Origin: Methylomonas koyamae
GTDB taxonomy: Bacteria > Pseudomonadota > Gammaproteobacteria > Methylococcales > Methylomonadaceae
Length of the DNA: 64,000 nt
Reading direction: 5' to 3'
NCBI RefSeq assembly: GCF_019669905.1
Contig: NZ_AP019777.1
Span: 4,774,001 to 4,838,000 of the forward strand
In this document: positions 17,513-28,588 of the stretch, one piece after another
Position numbering within the stretch: the stretch's first letter is position 1
How the letters are laid out: each line of letters begins with the position of its first letter
Translations under genes and position numbers: made by a program
The notes under the pieces: generated by a model
Told to the model about the DNA's origin: nothing
What the model saw: the letters and a program-made list of their open reading frames with translations, nothing else
Database searches by the model: none

Positions 17513-20500
17513 TCAAGATTCGGTTTGTGCACCAGGGACTGCGACCCGAAACCAGGCGGCATACAGCGCCGGCAGAAACAACAAGGTCAAAATGGTGGCA
17601 ACGGTCAAACCGCCCATGATGGCGACGGCCATCGGCCCGAAAAACGCACTGCGCGTCAGCGGCACCATCGCCAGAATCGCCGCCGCCGCGGTCAACACGA
17701 TAGGCCGGAACCGGCGTACGGTCGAATCGACGATGGCTTCGAAATCGGAACGCCCGGCGCGCTTGTCCTGCTCGATCTGATCGACCAGGATCACCGAATT
17801 GCGCATGATCATGCCCGATAACGCAATGGTGCCCAACATCGCCACAAAACCGAACGGCTGCCGGAACGCCAGCAGGAACAAGGTCACGCCGATCATGCCC
17901 AACGGTGCCGTCAGCAACACCAAAGCCACCCGCGAGAAACTTTGCAACTGGATAATCAATACCGTCAGCACGCTGAACAAAAACAGCGGCATGCCGGCAG
18001 CGACCGATGCGCCGCCCTTGGCCGATTCCTCCACCGCCCCGCCGACTTCCAAACGGTACCCGAGCGGCAACTGCCGCACGATATCGCCCAGTTGGCTTTC
18101 GACCTGGGCCGACACCACCGGCGCCTGAATCGTCCCATACAGATTGGCGCGCACCGTCACGGTCGGCAAGCGGTTGCGGCGCCAGATCACGCCCTCTTCA
18201 AAACCGTACTCCAGCTTGGCAATCTGCGACAGCGGCACGCTGTGACCGTCCGCCGACGGAATCATCAGGTTTTCCAGTCGCGACAAATGCTTGCGCTCGG
18301 CAGCGGTGCCGCGTACCAGCAAATCGATGCGTTCGATGCCTTCGCGAAACTCGCTAACGTATAAACCCTGCGAGGCGCCGTTGACTAGACTGGCGATGTC
18401 GGCGGAGCTTACCCCCAACAAACGGGCTTTGGATTGGTCGACATCGACTTTCACTACTTTGACCGGCTCTTCCCAATCGTGTTGCACATTCGATAAATGC
18501 GGATTGGCGCGCATCACGTCGGCGACCTGACGGGCGATCGCCTGCAAGGTCGGCAAATCCGGACCGGACACGCGAAACTGCACCGGAAAACCGACCGGCG
18601 GCCCGTTTTCCAAACGCAACACGCTGCCGCGCAAACTTGGAAAATCCTGCTCGAACAAGCGGATCAATTTAACGCGCAGCGCCTCGCGTTCGGCCGGACC
18701 TTTGCTCAGCACCACCAATTGCGCGAAACTGCGTTGCACCAGTTGCTGGTCCAGCGGCAGATAAAAACGCGGGCTGCCGTTACCGACATAGGCCACGTAG
18801 TTGTCGATGCCGTCCTGCCGTTCCAGCCAAGCTTCCAATTTCTTTACTTGGCTTTCGGTCGCAGCATAGGAAGCGCCCTCGGCCAACCGTAAATCGACGA
18901 TCAGTTCCGGCCGGGTCGAATCGGGGAAGAACTGCTGCTGGACCAACTTGAAGCCGAAAAGCGCTGCGACAAAAATCGCCGCGGTCAACAAAATGACCCA
19001 GCCGCGGTAAATCACACAGGTTTCCACCAAACTGCGGAAGCGCCGGTAAAACGCGGTTTGGTATAAGTCATGGTGTTGCGGCGCCGAATGCGGCGTTTTC
19101 TTCCATTGCGCCCGGATTCGGCTCAAAGCCGATTGCGGACGTTTGCCGTCGCGCATTTCCGGCAACAAATGGAAGCCCAGATAAGGCACAAACACCACGG
19201 CAGCCAACCAGGACACCAGCAACGCAATCACCACCACCTGGAACATGGAACGGGTGTATTCGCCGGTCGACGAAGCGGCGGTGGCTATCGGCAGAAAGCC
19301 GGCCGCCGTGACCAGGGTACCGCTCAACATCGGCATTGCCGTCGAGGTATAAGTAAAAGCCGCGGCGCGGGTCCGTTCCCAGCCCTGTTCCAGTTTCGAC
19401 GCCATCATCTCCACCGCGATAATGGCGTCGTCCACCAACAGGCCCAGCGCCAGAATCAGCGCCCCCAGCGAAATCTTGTGCAAACCGACGCCGAACAAAT
19501 GCATCAGCCAAAACGTCGCCGCCAGTACTACCGGAATGCTGATCGCGACGACGACGCCGGTCCGCAAACCCAGCGACATCAAACTGACCCCGAGCACGAT
19601 GACCAAGGCTTCGGCCAGCGATTTGACGAATTCGTTGACCGAGCGCTGTACCGCCTGCGGTTGCGACGATACCGGATGCAACTCCAGCCCGACCGGCAAT
19701 TGGCCTTGCACCGTACCGATTGCGGCATCCAGGTTACGGCCCAACTGAATGATATCGCCGCCGTCGCGCATCGATACGCCGATCAACAAGGCGTCGCGGC
19801 CGCGGTAACGCACCCGGTCGTGCGGCGGGTCTTCGAAACCGCGGCTGACGCCGGCCACGTCGCCCAATCTGAATTCGTGGTTATTGGCGCGCAATCTAAG
19901 GTCGCGCAACTGGTCAAGGTTATCGTAGCGGCCGCTGACCGAGACCCGGATATGCTCGTCGTGAAAATCGAAACTGCCGCTGCCGGCCACCAAATTCTGG
20001 GTCTGCAAGGTGCGAATCAAGGTCGCGGTGTCGATGCCGATGGTCGCCAATTTGGCGTTGGATAAATCGATGTAGACCCGTTGCTTCTGCTCGCCGAAGA
20101 AATCGACTTTGGCCACATCGGCCACGCGCAGCAATTCGGCGCGCACCGAATCGGCGTAACGTTTCAGTGCGGCATAATCGTAACCGTCGCCGACCAAGGC
20201 GTAGAGGTTGCCGTAAACGTCGCCGAATTCGTCGTTGAAGGTCGGCCCCTCGATGCCGTCGGGTAGGGTATGGCGAATGTCGAAAATTTTTTTCCTGACC
20301 TGGTAAAAAATATCCGGCACTTCCGCCGGCGGCGTCGAATCCTTGGCCAATACGAAAATCAACGATTCGCCGGGCCGCGAATAACTGCGCAGATTGTCCA
20401 GCCACGGCACTTCCTGCAGTTTTTTTTCCAGTTTGTCGGTAACTTGCTGCTCGACTTCGCGGGCACTGGCGCCCGGCCAGCCGGTACGCACCACCATCAG

Positions 20501-20641
20501 CTTGAAGGTAAACGGCGGATCCTCGGATTGGCCGAGCCGGCTGTAGGAAACGGCGCCGATCAAGGTCAACGCCAACAAGGCATATAACACCAAAACCGGG
20601 TGGCGTAACGACCACTCGGACAGGTTGAAGCGTCCGTTCAT
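17513..20641 (-). CDS. RND efflux transporter, inner-membrane pump
   Basis: 1042-residue resistance-nodulation-division pump with the duplicated plan of 12 membrane helices and two large periplasmic loops. It starts FNLSEWSLRHPVLVLYALL, has SEDPPFTFKLMVVRTGWPGA in the first periplasmic region, and the proton-relay acidic pair in helix 4 (LGLLVDDAIIAVEMM). It belongs to the hydrophobe/multidrug-type branch and lacks the metal signatures of CzcA. Its ATG overlaps the stop of the adaptor gene (ATGA). No outer-membrane TolC gene is in the operon, so a shared TolC would be needed. Confidence 0.94.
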   Translation of the reverse strand: MNGRFNLSEWSLRHPVLVLYALLALTLIGAVSYSRLGQSEDPPFTFKLMVVRTGWPGASAREVEQQVTDKLEKKLQEVPWLDNLRSYSRPGESLIFVLAKDSTPPAEVPDIFYQVRKKIFDIRHTLPDGIEGPTFNDEFGDVYGNLYALVGDGYDYAALKRYADSVRAELLRVADVAKVDFFGEQKQRVYIDLSNAKLATIGIDTATLIRTLQTQNLVAGSGSFDFHDEHIRVSVSGRYDNLDQLRDLRLRANNHEFRLGDVAGVSRGFEDPPHDRVRYRGRDALLIGVSMRDGGDIIQLGRNLDAAIGTVQGQLPVGLELHPVSSQPQAVQRSVNEFVKSLAEALVIVLGVSLMSLGLRTGVVVAISIPVVLAATFWLMHLFGVGLHKISLGALILALGLLVDDAIIAVEMMASKLEQGWERTRAAAFTYTSTAMPMLSGTLVTAAGFLPIATAASSTGEYTRSMFQVVVIALLVSWLAAVVFVPYLGFHLLPEMRDGKRPQSALSRIRAQWKKTPHSAPQHHDLYQTAFYRRFRSLVETCVIYRGWVILLTAAIFVAALFGFKLVQQQFFPDSTRPELIVDLRLAEGASYAATESQVKKLEAWLERQDGIDNYVAYVGNGSPRFYLPLDQQLVQRSFAQLVVLSKGPAEREALRVKLIRLFEQDFPSLRGSVLRLENGPPVGFPVQFRVSGPDLPTLQAIARQVADVMRANPHLSNVQHDWEEPVKVVKVDVDQSKARLLGVSSADIASLVNGASQGLYVSEFREGIERIDLLVRGTAAERKHLSRLENLMIPSADGHSVPLSQIAKLEYGFEEGVIWRRNRLPTVTVRANLYGTIQAPVVSAQVESQLGDIVRQLPLGYRLEVGGAVEESAKGGASVAAGMPLFLFSVLTVLIIQLQSFSRVALVLLTAPLGMIGVTLFLLAFRQPFGFVAMLGTIALSGMIMRNSVILVDQIEQDKRAGRSDFEAIVDSTVRRFRPIVLTAAAAILAMVPLTRSAFFGPMAVAIMGGLTVATILTLLFLPALYAAWFRVAVPGAQTES

Positions 20642-21702
20642 GGCTGTTCCCTTCGGGCTGGCTGTACGATTTGGCCCGGCACCAGCGTCTGAGCACCGAC
20701 GGCAACCACCAACTCGCCGCTCTGTAAGCCCTGGTTGACAACGGTGCCGTCCTCGCGGAACGGGCCGGTTTGCACCGGACGCGGCGTCACGGCGCCGGTC
20801 GCCGGATCGACCACCCAGACTACGCTGCGGCCGTCGCGCTGGGTCACGGCGGTGGACGGCAACAACCAGGCCTGCTCGGCGGCGGCGTCGAAACGGACGC
20901 CGGCCGTCATGCCCAGATGCACGTCGGCATCGGCGGCGGGCAAGGCTACCCGCAACTGAAAGGTCCGCGTCACGCTATCGGCCGCCGGCGCCACTTCCCG
21001 CACCGAGCCGCGGTAAATTTTATTCGGTAAAGCCCACAGCCTGACCTCGGCCGCAGCGCCGACGGCGACGCCGCCGATATGCGACTCCGGCGCGGAAATC
21101 GCTACTTCCAGGCTGTCGGTCGCGGCAATCGTCGCCACGACCTCGCCGGCCTCGACCACCTGGCCCGGTTCGGCGCGGATTTCGGTGACCACGCCGTCGC
21201 GATCGGCCTGCAATTGGGTATAGCGGGATTGGTTGCCGCTGACGGCGGCTTCGGCGGCGCTTTGTTTGACGCGGGCTTGGGCGGATTTGAATTTGGCGTC
21301 CTGAATATCCAAGGCTTGGCCGGAAACGAATTTACGTTCGAATAAGCGGCGCTGCCGGTCCAATTCCGCCTGCGCCAGCGCCAAATCGGCCTCGGCCACG
21401 CGCAGCTCGGCCTGTGCGGCCTGCGCGGATAGCTTGGTGTCGGTATCGTCCAACCTGGCTAGTACCTGTCCTTTGCGGACCAGGGCTCCGCGTTCGACCA
21501 AGCGTTGGACGATTTTGCCGGCGATGCGGAAACCTTGCCCGCTTTCGTAACGGGAACGCACTTCGCCGACCAATACGGTCGGCGCCGCTCGGGTGCGTTC
21601 GCCGACTTCAACCACCTCCGCCGGACGCGGTTTCGGCGACGTCGCAACTTCTTGTTGGCAGGCGCAGAGCAACAAGAGCGACATCGTCAAAAACACTTTC
21701 AT
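20638..21702 (-). CDS. RND periplasmic adaptor (membrane fusion protein), lipoprotein
   Basis: 354 residues. A lipobox ends the signal (LLLLCAC, acylated Cys about residue 15). Lipoyl-like halves flank a helical hairpin (ARLDDTDTKLSAQAAQAELR...), then come beta-barrel and membrane-proximal domains, with a final VNQGLQSGELVVAVGAQTL. It links the inner-membrane pump to an outer-membrane channel. An AAGGAGAA ribosome-binding site precedes the ATG. Confidence 0.93.
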   Translation of the reverse strand: MKVFLTMSLLLLCACQQEVATSPKPRPAEVVEVGERTRAAPTVLVGEVRSRYESGQGFRIAGKIVQRLVERGALVRKGQVLARLDDTDTKLSAQAAQAELRVAEADLALAQAELDRQRRLFERKFVSGQALDIQDAKFKSAQARVKQSAAEAAVSGNQSRYTQLQADRDGVVTEIRAEPGQVVEAGEVVATIAATDSLEVAISAPESHIGGVAVGAAAEVRLWALPNKIYRGSVREVAPAADSVTRTFQLRVALPAADADVHLGMTAGVRFDAAAEQAWLLPSTAVTQRDGRSVVWVVDPATGAVTPRPVQTGPFREDGTVVNQGLQSGELVVAVGAQTLVPGQIVQPARREQP

Positions 21703-21741
21703 TGATTCTCCTTGAAAAAATTTCCACGGAATTGCCCACCG

Positions 21742-22671
21742 TCATTTGTGCATCGCTTTAGTGATCAATTCCAAAGGCGTTAACGAAATCAAGGCGCGGA
21801 ACAACACCAGGTTGCCCGAGCCGAACAATCCGTAACATTCGTAATCCAGCGGAGTCGCCTTCAGATCGCCGAAATCGTGGGCGGCAGCGTCCTGCGCGGG
21901 CTTGATCAGAATATGCAACGCGTCGTTACTTCGCAGTTGCGCCAGCAAGCGCCGATCGATACTGATTTTGTGGGAAGTATAGACCATCGGATTGCGCTCG
22001 AAATCGTGCAGCCATTTCAGGGCTTTTTCCAATAGCGCGCTGGACAGCAAGGCACAGGGGAACATTTCCGGAAACTCGACTTTATCCTGCAACTCGTCGA
22101 AATACTCGGTTTGGTCGCGCAGCGACGCACACAGAAAATTCTTGGCGTTACTGGTCATCATGAATTTGCGCTTCAGGAAAAAGCCGTTCGGCAAAAAGCA
22201 GCGGTCGGGCTGGATTTTCAATTCGCCTATCCTTGCCAGATTCGGATTCGGCAAAAACAGCGGCTCGGCCGTTTCTTTTTTATAGCCCATCAACGCCAGG
22301 TTACCGTCGGCCTTGACCACGATACGGTTGCTTAATACCGGCTCGGGTTCGGTTTTGAACTGGCTGTCTTTGATCTCGACCTGCAAAATCTGGCCGGGTT
22401 TGACCGCGTTGGCGAAGGAAAATTGGTAGTTGCTGAAATGCAGCGCATGCTGCCCGATTAAACCGGCCTCTTCCCGGCCGGCGCGGAACCGGGCGATTCT
22501 GCCTTCGATCAGAGACTCCAACTGAAACCCCAGCGAAATCGGCCCGCCGAACGGATTGTCTTTGATCCGCTGCCATTTGTGCGGATCGTGAAACAAATTG
22601 AAATCGTCCGTGGAATTGCGGGCGATGTCGATGTGAAGCTGGGTGAAAACGTCCTGAATGTCCGAATGCAT
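21742..22671 (-). CDS. Hot-dog-fold (MaoC-like) protein, function unknown
   Basis: 309 residues from the ATG at 22671, preceded by GGAGG at good spacing; an earlier in-frame ATG adds six residues without a ribosome-binding site. The segment STDDFNLFHDPHKW followed by NPFGGPISLGFQLESL resembles the hydratase pattern D/N...F-H-D...G-x-I-x-x-G of MaoC-like hot-dog proteins, which usually act on acyl-CoA or acyl-ACP. The second half shows weaker similarity to anything I know. No lipid gene lies beside it. Confidence 0.55.
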   Translation of the reverse strand: MHSDIQDVFTQLHIDIARNSTDDFNLFHDPHKWQRIKDNPFGGPISLGFQLESLIEGRIARFRAGREEAGLIGQHALHFSNYQFSFANAVKPGQILQVEIKDSQFKTEPEPVLSNRIVVKADGNLALMGYKKETAEPLFLPNPNLARIGELKIQPDRCFLPNGFFLKRKFMMTSNAKNFLCASLRDQTEYFDELQDKVEFPEMFPCALLSSALLEKALKWLHDFERNPMVYTSHKISIDRRLLAQLRSNDALHILIKPAQDAAAHDFGDLKATPLDYECYGLFGSGNLVLFRALISLTPLELITKAMHK

Positions 22672-22775
22672 GTAGGGCCTCCGCGGCAATGTGGTCCGAG
22701 ATTATTGTCTCGAAATGCTAGCATCGGATCGATACTCCCACAAATTACCCGGCCCGGTTTTGCCCCTTGCACTCG

Positions 22776-23969
22776 CTATGTCGGCCCCCGGCGCAATCCT
22801 TCGAGCCGCGACTGCAAACGGTCGAAACCGACATACTCCTGCTCCAACCTCAGGTTTTGGCCGAAACGGTTATCGCGCAGTGCGTCGTACAGTGCACTTT
22901 CCGCGGAGGTTAAACCGGATAAATCGGCGCGGCTCGGAGTGGTTTCCGCAACCCAAGACGCGCGGTGCGCCAGCAAGGTTGCCTCGTCCATCAATAACGA
23001 GCGCGTTTGCGGAAAGTATTGGCGAAACTGGCTCAGAATCGCAAAGCCGTGGGTATCGATGTCGCCCCAATAATGAATTTCCTTATCCTTCAACCATTCG
23101 GCTTGCGCCAAGGCATCGAAACCGTAGCCTCGGCCGAAGATCACCATGCTATTGGCAAACGGCGGAAACACCAGGCCGTTGATGTCGTTTTCGGTGACGA
23201 ATACCCGCCGTACAGGCAAATTCAGCGTCGCGAATTCGCCGGCGGTCACCGTCAGATCGCTCAAGCCGGCGATGCGCAGTCGGCTATCCAGCAAGCGAAA
23301 GCGAATCGTCGCCGGCTTCGCCAAAAAACCGTAGCGCGCCTCGAAGCCGGCGACGCCGGTTTGTGTGGAATCGATCGCCGCTGCTGGCAACAGCAAATCC
23401 AGCCATTCGCCGAGCAACTTTTTGCGGCTTTCGATGAATTTGCTGTCGATGCCGGGCAAGCTGATTTGGCGTAGATAAATGCCTGGCCGCGGATGCTCGA
23501 CGACCCAGCCGACCACGCTCAACAATTTCCGCCATTCATCGGCGTGCTCCAAGGCACGTAACGGATATTTCAATAACCAAGGCCGCAAAGCAGCGAAATC
23601 GTCAAGCAGCGATGCCGCCAACTGTCCGAAAATCGCCAATTCCTTGGCATTTTTCAAATACGCCGCCGCGTCGTCCGGCTTGTCGAAAACCACCGCCGCC
23701 GGCAAACGGTTACGCCCCGACAGCCGATGATTGATGTCCCGCCATTCGATGGCAAAATGCTTGGCCTCAACGGCCAACCAATGTTCGACCCAAACCTGCG
23801 CGGCGGCAAAATCGGCGGCCAATTGCGCCGGGCTGGGTGACTTTAACGGAATACGCAGCGGAAACAATCCGCTCGGCGCCAGGCTTTCCGCCAGGATTTG
23901 CCCGCGCTGCCAGCGTTTGTCCAGTTCGGCGCGCAACTCGGCCGGCAAGGTCCAGACCGGCTTGCTCAT
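22776..23969 (-). CDS. jetD: Wadjet nuclease subunit JetD (DUF3322/DUF2220, TOPRIM)
   Basis: 397 residues. The N-terminal half is the DUF3322 region ([20 protein letters not shown]). The C-terminal half is the DUF2220 TOPRIM domain with its acidic residues in [14 protein letters not shown] (about residue 259) and [17 protein letters not shown] (about residues 297-312). JetD is the topoisomerase VI-A-like endonuclease that cuts plasmid DNA extruded by the JetABC SMC complex. Its ATG overlaps the jetC stop (ATGA). All expected catalytic acids are visible, so it is probably active. Confidence 0.93.
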   Translation of the reverse strand: MSKPVWTLPAELRAELDKRWQRGQILAESLAPSGLFPLRIPLKSPSPAQLAADFAAAQVWVEHWLAVEAKHFAIEWRDINHRLSGRNRLPAAVVFDKPDDAAAYLKNAKELAIFGQLAASLLDDFAALRPWLLKYPLRALEHADEWRKLLSVVGWVVEHPRPGIYLRQISLPGIDSKFIESRKKLLGEWLDLLLPAAAIDSTQTGVAGFEARYGFLAKPATIRFRLLDSRLRIAGLSDLTVTAGEFATLNLPVRRVFVTENDINGLVFPPFANSMVIFGRGYGFDALAQAEWLKDKEIHYWGDIDTHGFAILSQFRQYFPQTRSLLMDEATLLAHRASWVAETTPSRADLSGLTSAESALYDALRDNRFGQNLRLEQEYVGFDRLQSRLEGLRRGPT

Positions 23970-26900
23970 CCGCCGCGCGCCGCGCGTTCGGCGCGGTACT
24001 CTTCGATACTCAGATTGCGCAATTTGGACGCCCGTCCTTCCTCGTTATGCACGAAGCCGACCGCCGCGACATAGGGCTCGATGATATGGATTTTCTGCAG
24101 CGGCGTGACGATCAGCAATTGCAGGTTGAGCTTTTCGAACAGCCGCAAACCGTATTGCGCCGATTCGTCCGAGCCGCGGCCGAAGGCCTCGTCGATCACT
24201 ACGAAGCGGAACGAGCGCGAACGCACCGCGCCCCATTCCAAACCGAATTGATAAGCCAGGCTGGCGGCCAGGATCGTGTAGGCCAGTTTTTCCTTTTGGC
24301 CGCCGGATTTGCCGCCGGAGTCGGAATAGTGCTCGTGCTCGCTACCGTCTTCCCGCCAGCGCTCGCTGGCGCCAAAATTGAACCAATTGCGCACGTCGGT
24401 AACCTTGGCGGTCCAGCGCCTATCTTGCTCGGCCTGACCCTCGCGGCCGCGAAAGCGCTCGATGATTTTTTTGACTTCCAGAAACTTGTTTTCCGAATAC
24501 TGCTCGTCGTCGGAGCCGGTCAGCGCGCCCTCGGTGCAGGCGCGCAACTCGCTTTGAAAGTCGCGCACGTCGGCGTCCGGCGTCGGTTGCGCTTCCAGCA
24601 CGATGAAGCGGTTGGTGTTGTAGTCGATCTGGGTCAAGGATTCGTTGATCAGCGCGATGCGTTCCTTGATGGTTTCCCGCTCGCGGGCCAGTTGCGACTG
24701 GAAGTTGGCGACCTCGCGGATAGTATTTTCGTTGAGCAATTCCTTGAAACGGGCCTCGAAGCGCGGCAGGTCGTCGCCTTGCAAAGCTTCCAACATGGTT
24801 TGATATTCGTGGGCGCCGCCGATGCCGACATCGACTTCCTGGGTTTCCAACGGAAAGGCCGCGCAATAGCCACGCATCGCGTCGATGATCTTGTCGCGCA
24901 AATAATTGAGCCGTTTGGTCTCGTTTTCGATTTTGGTCTGCAACCAATCGCGCATCTCGCGCTCGCGGTTGTCGCAGGATTCCACCGTGACTTGCCGCTC
25001 GGCCAGCACTTCGCTACGTAGCGCTTCCAAAGCAGGATATTGCGCGGCGTGCGCATCGCCGGCTTCGTTCAAGATGTCGGCGGTTTGCGCCAACAGCGCC
25101 TCGGCGGCCTGTTTGCGTTGTTCGGTGGCGCCGGTTTCCTTGATTTTGTCGCTCAAGGCCCGCTCAGTTTCCAGCAACGCGGCTTGCACCGCCGCTAGCT
25201 GTGCGCCGAGTTGCTGCAACAAATCGGAAGCCGCCTGTAGTTGCCGGCGTTCTTCGTCCAGCGCGGCGATGTCGGCGGCCAAGGGTTGCCAGTCCAGTTC
25301 GCGGAAATCGCGGTATTCGCCCAGCTTGGTTAAGGTTTCCAATTGCGCCTTGACCGTGGTTTGCGCTTTGGCGATGTCGGCCAGACGGCCGGCTAAATCG
25401 GCTAGCTGCTTTTCCAACAGCTTGGCCTTGTTCTCCAACGCGGCGATCTTGGCGGCGTTGCTCCAGCCCAACACATAGCGGCTGCGGTCGTCGAGGCGGT
25501 GGCGGTCGTCTTTTTCGTGGCGTTCGCCGGGCGCCTTGATCTGGCCGGCGCGGGTGATGGCTTTTTGCTCGCGGCGAAATTGCTCCTGGGTCGCGCAGCA
25601 GGCCACGTCGAAGCGGTGGCCGATCTCGCGCTCCAGCCAATCGTAAAACGCCGAATCGGGTTTGATCGCCAGTTTGCGTGCCAACGAATCGCGGTGCAGC
25701 TCCGGCAAGTCGCCGCGCAGGCCCGGCCTGACCCGGAAGTAAACCAGGCGGCCGCGCAAATGGGTTTGCTCCACCCAATCGGCCACCGCCGCGTAATGCG
25801 CATCCGGCACCAGCAGCGACAAACCGAAATTGCGCAACAGCCGTTCGGCGGCGCCTTCCCAATCCTTGTCTTCGTCGCGCACCTGGATCAATTCGCCGGC
25901 AAACGGCATCTCGTCCTCGGCCAGATTCAGCGCCCGACACAGCGCCTGGCGCATTTTGATTTGCGTATCTTCGATGTTGCTGCGCCGCGCCTTCAGGCTG
26001 GCCAGCTCGTTTTGCAAGTCCTGGTGCTCGCTACGGCCTTGGGCGAAGGCCACGCCGATTTCGTTGGCCTGATTTTGCAGATCGGCTTCGCGCACCTCCG
26101 CGCTTTCCCGCAGCTCAGTGAAACGCATTTGCTGCGCCAGAAAGGCTTCGGCGTCTGCCGGTGCCGGCAAATCCAGGCTTTGCAGCAATTGTTGGTAACG
26201 GCCGGACTTGTCGCGGCGGCGCGCCAGCTCGTCTTGCAGGCGCTCAATTTCCAGGCCCAATTGCGCGATACGGTCGCCGCCATTGGCGGCAATATTGCGC
26301 TGCAATTCGCGCTCGTCGAGTTGCTGTTGCCGCTTGCGCTGGTTCAGCCGCTCGAGTTGGGTATTCTGTCTGGCCAATTCCTCGTCCAAGCCGGCCAGCC
26401 GCTTTTCCAGCAAGCCCCGCTTCAGGCCTGCAAAAAACGGCCGCAAGGCTTCGCGGCAGGCGCGCAGGGTTTCGGTTTGCTCGTTGAGTTGGGTGTGGCG
26501 CTGGCAATCGGCGACCAGCGGCGTCAACAGGCTCATCTGCCGCTTGGCCTTCAAAACCGCGTCGTGGGCGCGGTTCAGGTCGTCGAAATGATTGATCAGC
26601 GCAGTGATGCGCGGCTCCACTTCGGAGGGTTCCAGCATGTGGCTGCGCACGAAGTCGGTCAGATTGCCGACCGATTTCATCGATACGGTTTGATGGAACA
26701 ATTCCAGCGCTTGCTCGTTGTCGATGCCGAAGCGGCGGCGAAACCAGGCGCCGTAGGGCGGAAAGCTGTCGTGCAACTCGGCGCCCAGACCGCGCAGCTT
26801 CTTGCGCAATTGGCCGATGTCGCTGCCAAAATCGGCGAAGTCGGCGGCGATGCTCAAGTCCCGTTCGGCACCGACGAACAGCCGCGCCGGCTGGCCCTGA

Positions 26901-27343
26901 CGGTCGCTGATCCAGAACACTTGGGCCAGCGTCACGGTCTGGTCGTAGCCGGCGTTATGGAACACGCCCAATATTACGGAATAACTGTTGTCGCCGCGCA
27001 AGGCCACCGGCTTGGCGCTGCCGCTGACTTCGTTGCGCTCGGATTTGTAATGGCCCAACACATAGGAACGCAGACTGCGCTCCTTGGCGTCGGCGCCGGC
27101 GGCCTTGTTGTAGGCGATGCGGTGGGCCGGCACCAATAAAGTGGTCACCGCATCGACCAGCGTCGATTTGCCGGAACCGATGTCGCCGGTCAACAGCGCG
27201 TTGCGGCCGTTCAAATGCAAGACCCAAACCCGGCCGTCGAAGGTGCCCCAGTTATAGACTTCCAGGCGTTGCAAGCGAAAGCCGGACAAGGCGTCGTCGT
27301 CGACGAAGTCCAGGGAAAATTGCAGGTCGTTAGTGGCGGTCAT
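23966..27343 (-). CDS. jetC: Wadjet SMC-like ATPase JetC
   Basis: 1125-residue MukB/SbcC-like ATPase. Walker A is [13 protein letters not shown] (residues 51-63), then two long coiled-coil arms separated by a hinge-like region around residues 450-600, and the ABC signature [15 protein letters not shown] with Walker [15 protein letters not shown] about 40 residues later (near residue 1050). It powers DNA loop extrusion that lets Wadjet recognise small circular DNA. The frame is intact throughout. A palindromic repeat and a 229-base gap separate it from jetB, unusual for an operon that is normally tightly packed. Confidence 0.94.
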   Translation of the reverse strand: MTATNDLQFSLDFVDDDALSGFRLQRLEVYNWGTFDGRVWVLHLNGRNALLTGDIGSGKSTLVDAVTTLLVPAHRIAYNKAAGADAKERSLRSYVLGHYKSERNEVSGSAKPVALRGDNSYSVILGVFHNAGYDQTVTLAQVFWISDRQGQPARLFVGAERDLSIAADFADFGSDIGQLRKKLRGLGAELHDSFPPYGAWFRRRFGIDNEQALELFHQTVSMKSVGNLTDFVRSHMLEPSEVEPRITALINHFDDLNRAHDAVLKAKRQMSLLTPLVADCQRHTQLNEQTETLRACREALRPFFAGLKRGLLEKRLAGLDEELARQNTQLERLNQRKRQQQLDERELQRNIAANGGDRIAQLGLEIERLQDELARRRDKSGRYQQLLQSLDLPAPADAEAFLAQQMRFTELRESAEVREADLQNQANEIGVAFAQGRSEHQDLQNELASLKARRSNIEDTQIKMRQALCRALNLAEDEMPFAGELIQVRDEDKDWEGAAERLLRNFGLSLLVPDAHYAAVADWVEQTHLRGRLVYFRVRPGLRGDLPELHRDSLARKLAIKPDSAFYDWLEREIGHRFDVACCATQEQFRREQKAITRAGQIKAPGERHEKDDRHRLDDRSRYVLGWSNAAKIAALENKAKLLEKQLADLAGRLADIAKAQTTVKAQLETLTKLGEYRDFRELDWQPLAADIAALDEERRQLQAASDLLQQLGAQLAAVQAALLETERALSDKIKETGATEQRKQAAEALLAQTADILNEAGDAHAAQYPALEALRSEVLAERQVTVESCDNREREMRDWLQTKIENETKRLNYLRDKIIDAMRGYCAAFPLETQEVDVGIGGAHEYQTMLEALQGDDLPRFEARFKELLNENTIREVANFQSQLARERETIKERIALINESLTQIDYNTNRFIVLEAQPTPDADVRDFQSELRACTEGALTGSDDEQYSENKFLEVKKIIERFRGREGQAEQDRRWTAKVTDVRNWFNFGASERWREDGSEHEHYSDSGGKSGGQKEKLAYTILAASLAYQFGLEWGAVRSRSFRFVVIDEAFGRGSDESAQYGLRLFEKLNLQLLIVTPLQKIHIIEPYVAAVGFVHNEEGRASKLRNLSIEEYRAERAARGG

Positions 27344-27428
27344 GGCGTGGCGGAATTTTGGTCGAGACGATGTAAAACGAAATGAACGTCCTCCCCCGCT
27401 GCCCGAATGCCATTTAGCTTAAGCTGCT

Positions 27429-27515
27429 TCCCCCTTTGCAAAAGGGTGATCGAGGGGGATTTATTCAGAAAATCTCCCCTAACCCCTCTTTGGAAAAGAG
27501 GGGGACAAACCACGA
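27429..27515. repeat. Palindromic repeat element between jetB and jetC
   Basis: An imperfect inverted repeat of about 33 bases per arm: the left arm runs TCCCCCTTTGCAAAAGGG and on to GAGGGGGATTT; the right arm is its imperfect complement, AAATCTCCCCT through CTTTGGAAAAGAGGGGGA. Each arm also forms its own hairpin. Elements of this type (no coding capacity, C-rich/G-rich arms) are dispersed repeats resembling non-autonomous MITE/REP sequences in many bacteria. Its position inside the jet operon could affect read-through into jetC. Confidence 0.7.
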
Positions 27516-27572
27516 TATACCTAATGGCATTGTCCCGGCGGGAAAGCGCGATGGGGATCAATCTACGCAGAA

Positions 27573-28205
27573 TCACTCTCCGCCTTCCCGGCCGCCAAGC
27601 CATTGCGCTTGATACTCGGCCAATCGGGCGTCGAATTCCGACAGCCACTGCGCATCGACAAAAGCTTTCAATATCCGCCTGACTTCGTAATTGGCCGACT
27701 GCCCGGAAGCCGCCTTGAGTTTGCGCAAGAAACCCAGTTCGACCACCTTGTTGATATGAGTTTCGATCTGATCGATCAGCCGCGCCTCGTTGCTGCGTGG
27801 CGGCAAAAACACCCGGATCAACTCGACGATGTCCTCGCGCGACAAGACCAACCGAGTCTCGCCGCCGCCGCGGTCGAACTCGGCCAAACGCTTGCGCAGC
27901 AAGGCCAACAACAAGCTGACCGGTAACGACAACGGCCGGCGCGCGATCAAACGCGGCAACTTGGCCGCAGTGTCGTCCTCTTCGGCGTCGGCTTGGCGCG
28001 AACGCAAAAACGCATAACCCTCGGCCTCGTCCAGCACCAACTCCAAACCCAACACCGCCACGTAATCCCGCACCCTGGCTTGCAGATTCAGCAAGGCATT
28101 CCAAAGGCCGCCGTCGGTTTCCTGGTAGATCACGCCTTTCAAAAGCGGGATGATTACGGCCGACAGGTCGTACGTCTGCGAAATGTCGGGTTCGGCGTCG
28201 GTCAT
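27573..28205 (-). CDS. jetB: Wadjet subunit JetB (DUF4194, MukE/KITE-like)
   Basis: 210 residues matching the DUF4194 plan: SAVIIPLLKGVIYQETDGGLW at the N terminus, LGLELVLDEAEGYAFLRSR in the first winged helix, RRPLSLPVSLLLALLRKRL and the C-terminal winged helix ending NYEVRRILKAFVDAQWLSEF. JetB is the KITE subunit that bridges JetA and JetC. In canonical type I operons jetA lies immediately upstream; here 4.3 kb of other genes intervene, so jetBCD needs its own promoter. No strong ribosome-binding site precedes the ATG. Confidence 0.9.
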   Translation of the reverse strand: MTDAEPDISQTYDLSAVIIPLLKGVIYQETDGGLWNALLNLQARVRDYVAVLGLELVLDEAEGYAFLRSRQADAEEDDTAAKLPRLIARRPLSLPVSLLLALLRKRLAEFDRGGGETRLVLSREDIVELIRVFLPPRSNEARLIDQIETHINKVVELGFLRKLKAASGQSANYEVRRILKAFVDAQWLSEFDARLAEYQAQWLGGREGGE

Positions 28206-28357
28206 GGTGAAATCGTTTTAATTGAGCAGGCGTTGAATTGCGCGTATTTTAGGGTAAAACCATAGCCACCAGAGATAGCCTGCGTTATGACTTTCGATGC
28301 TACTATCCATTGCCAACTGGAAAAGCGGAGTTTTACGGACTTAACAAGCAAAGCCTT

Positions 28358-28588
28358 ATGAATCGGAACCAGGCATTAGAACTGCTGAGAAAACTCAAAC
28401 CCGTTGTCGCGCAACGGTTTGACGTAGACATTTTGGTCAGCTTCGATGGTCCGGCGACCTCGGCGCGGTATTTCGGCGTGCAGTTTTATCTGGAAGATCA
28501 ATTGGGCCGCCCGGTGGATTTGGTCACCGATAAAGCCTTGCGCCCGGAATTGCGGCCGTTCATAGAAAAGGAAGCTATCGATGTCTGA
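28358..28588 (+). pseudogene. MNT-type nucleotidyltransferase antitoxin with internal deletion
   Basis: 76 codons in frame, beginning MNRNQALELLRKLKPVVAQRF and continuing DVDILVSFDGPATSARYFG through the usual family C terminus. Intact members (about 95-100 residues) have a strand and the GSxxR loop between these two parts; that stretch of roughly 20 residues is absent, so the first half of the nucleotidyltransferase active site is gone while the DxD acids remain. The deletion is in frame, so a short protein could still be made. It overlaps the HEPN remnant that follows by 8 bases. Confidence 0.75.

Noticed and set aside
25499..27139. Long plus-strand open frame of 546 codons antisense to jetC
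   Set aside because: It is a shadow of the GC-rich coiled-coil coding strand of jetC; no ribosome-binding site or recognisable domain.
27429..27515. CRISPR array in the jetB-jetC gap
   Set aside because: There is only one palindromic element, with no regularly spaced repeats or unique spacers; no cas gene is near. No CRISPR array was seen anywhere in the window.
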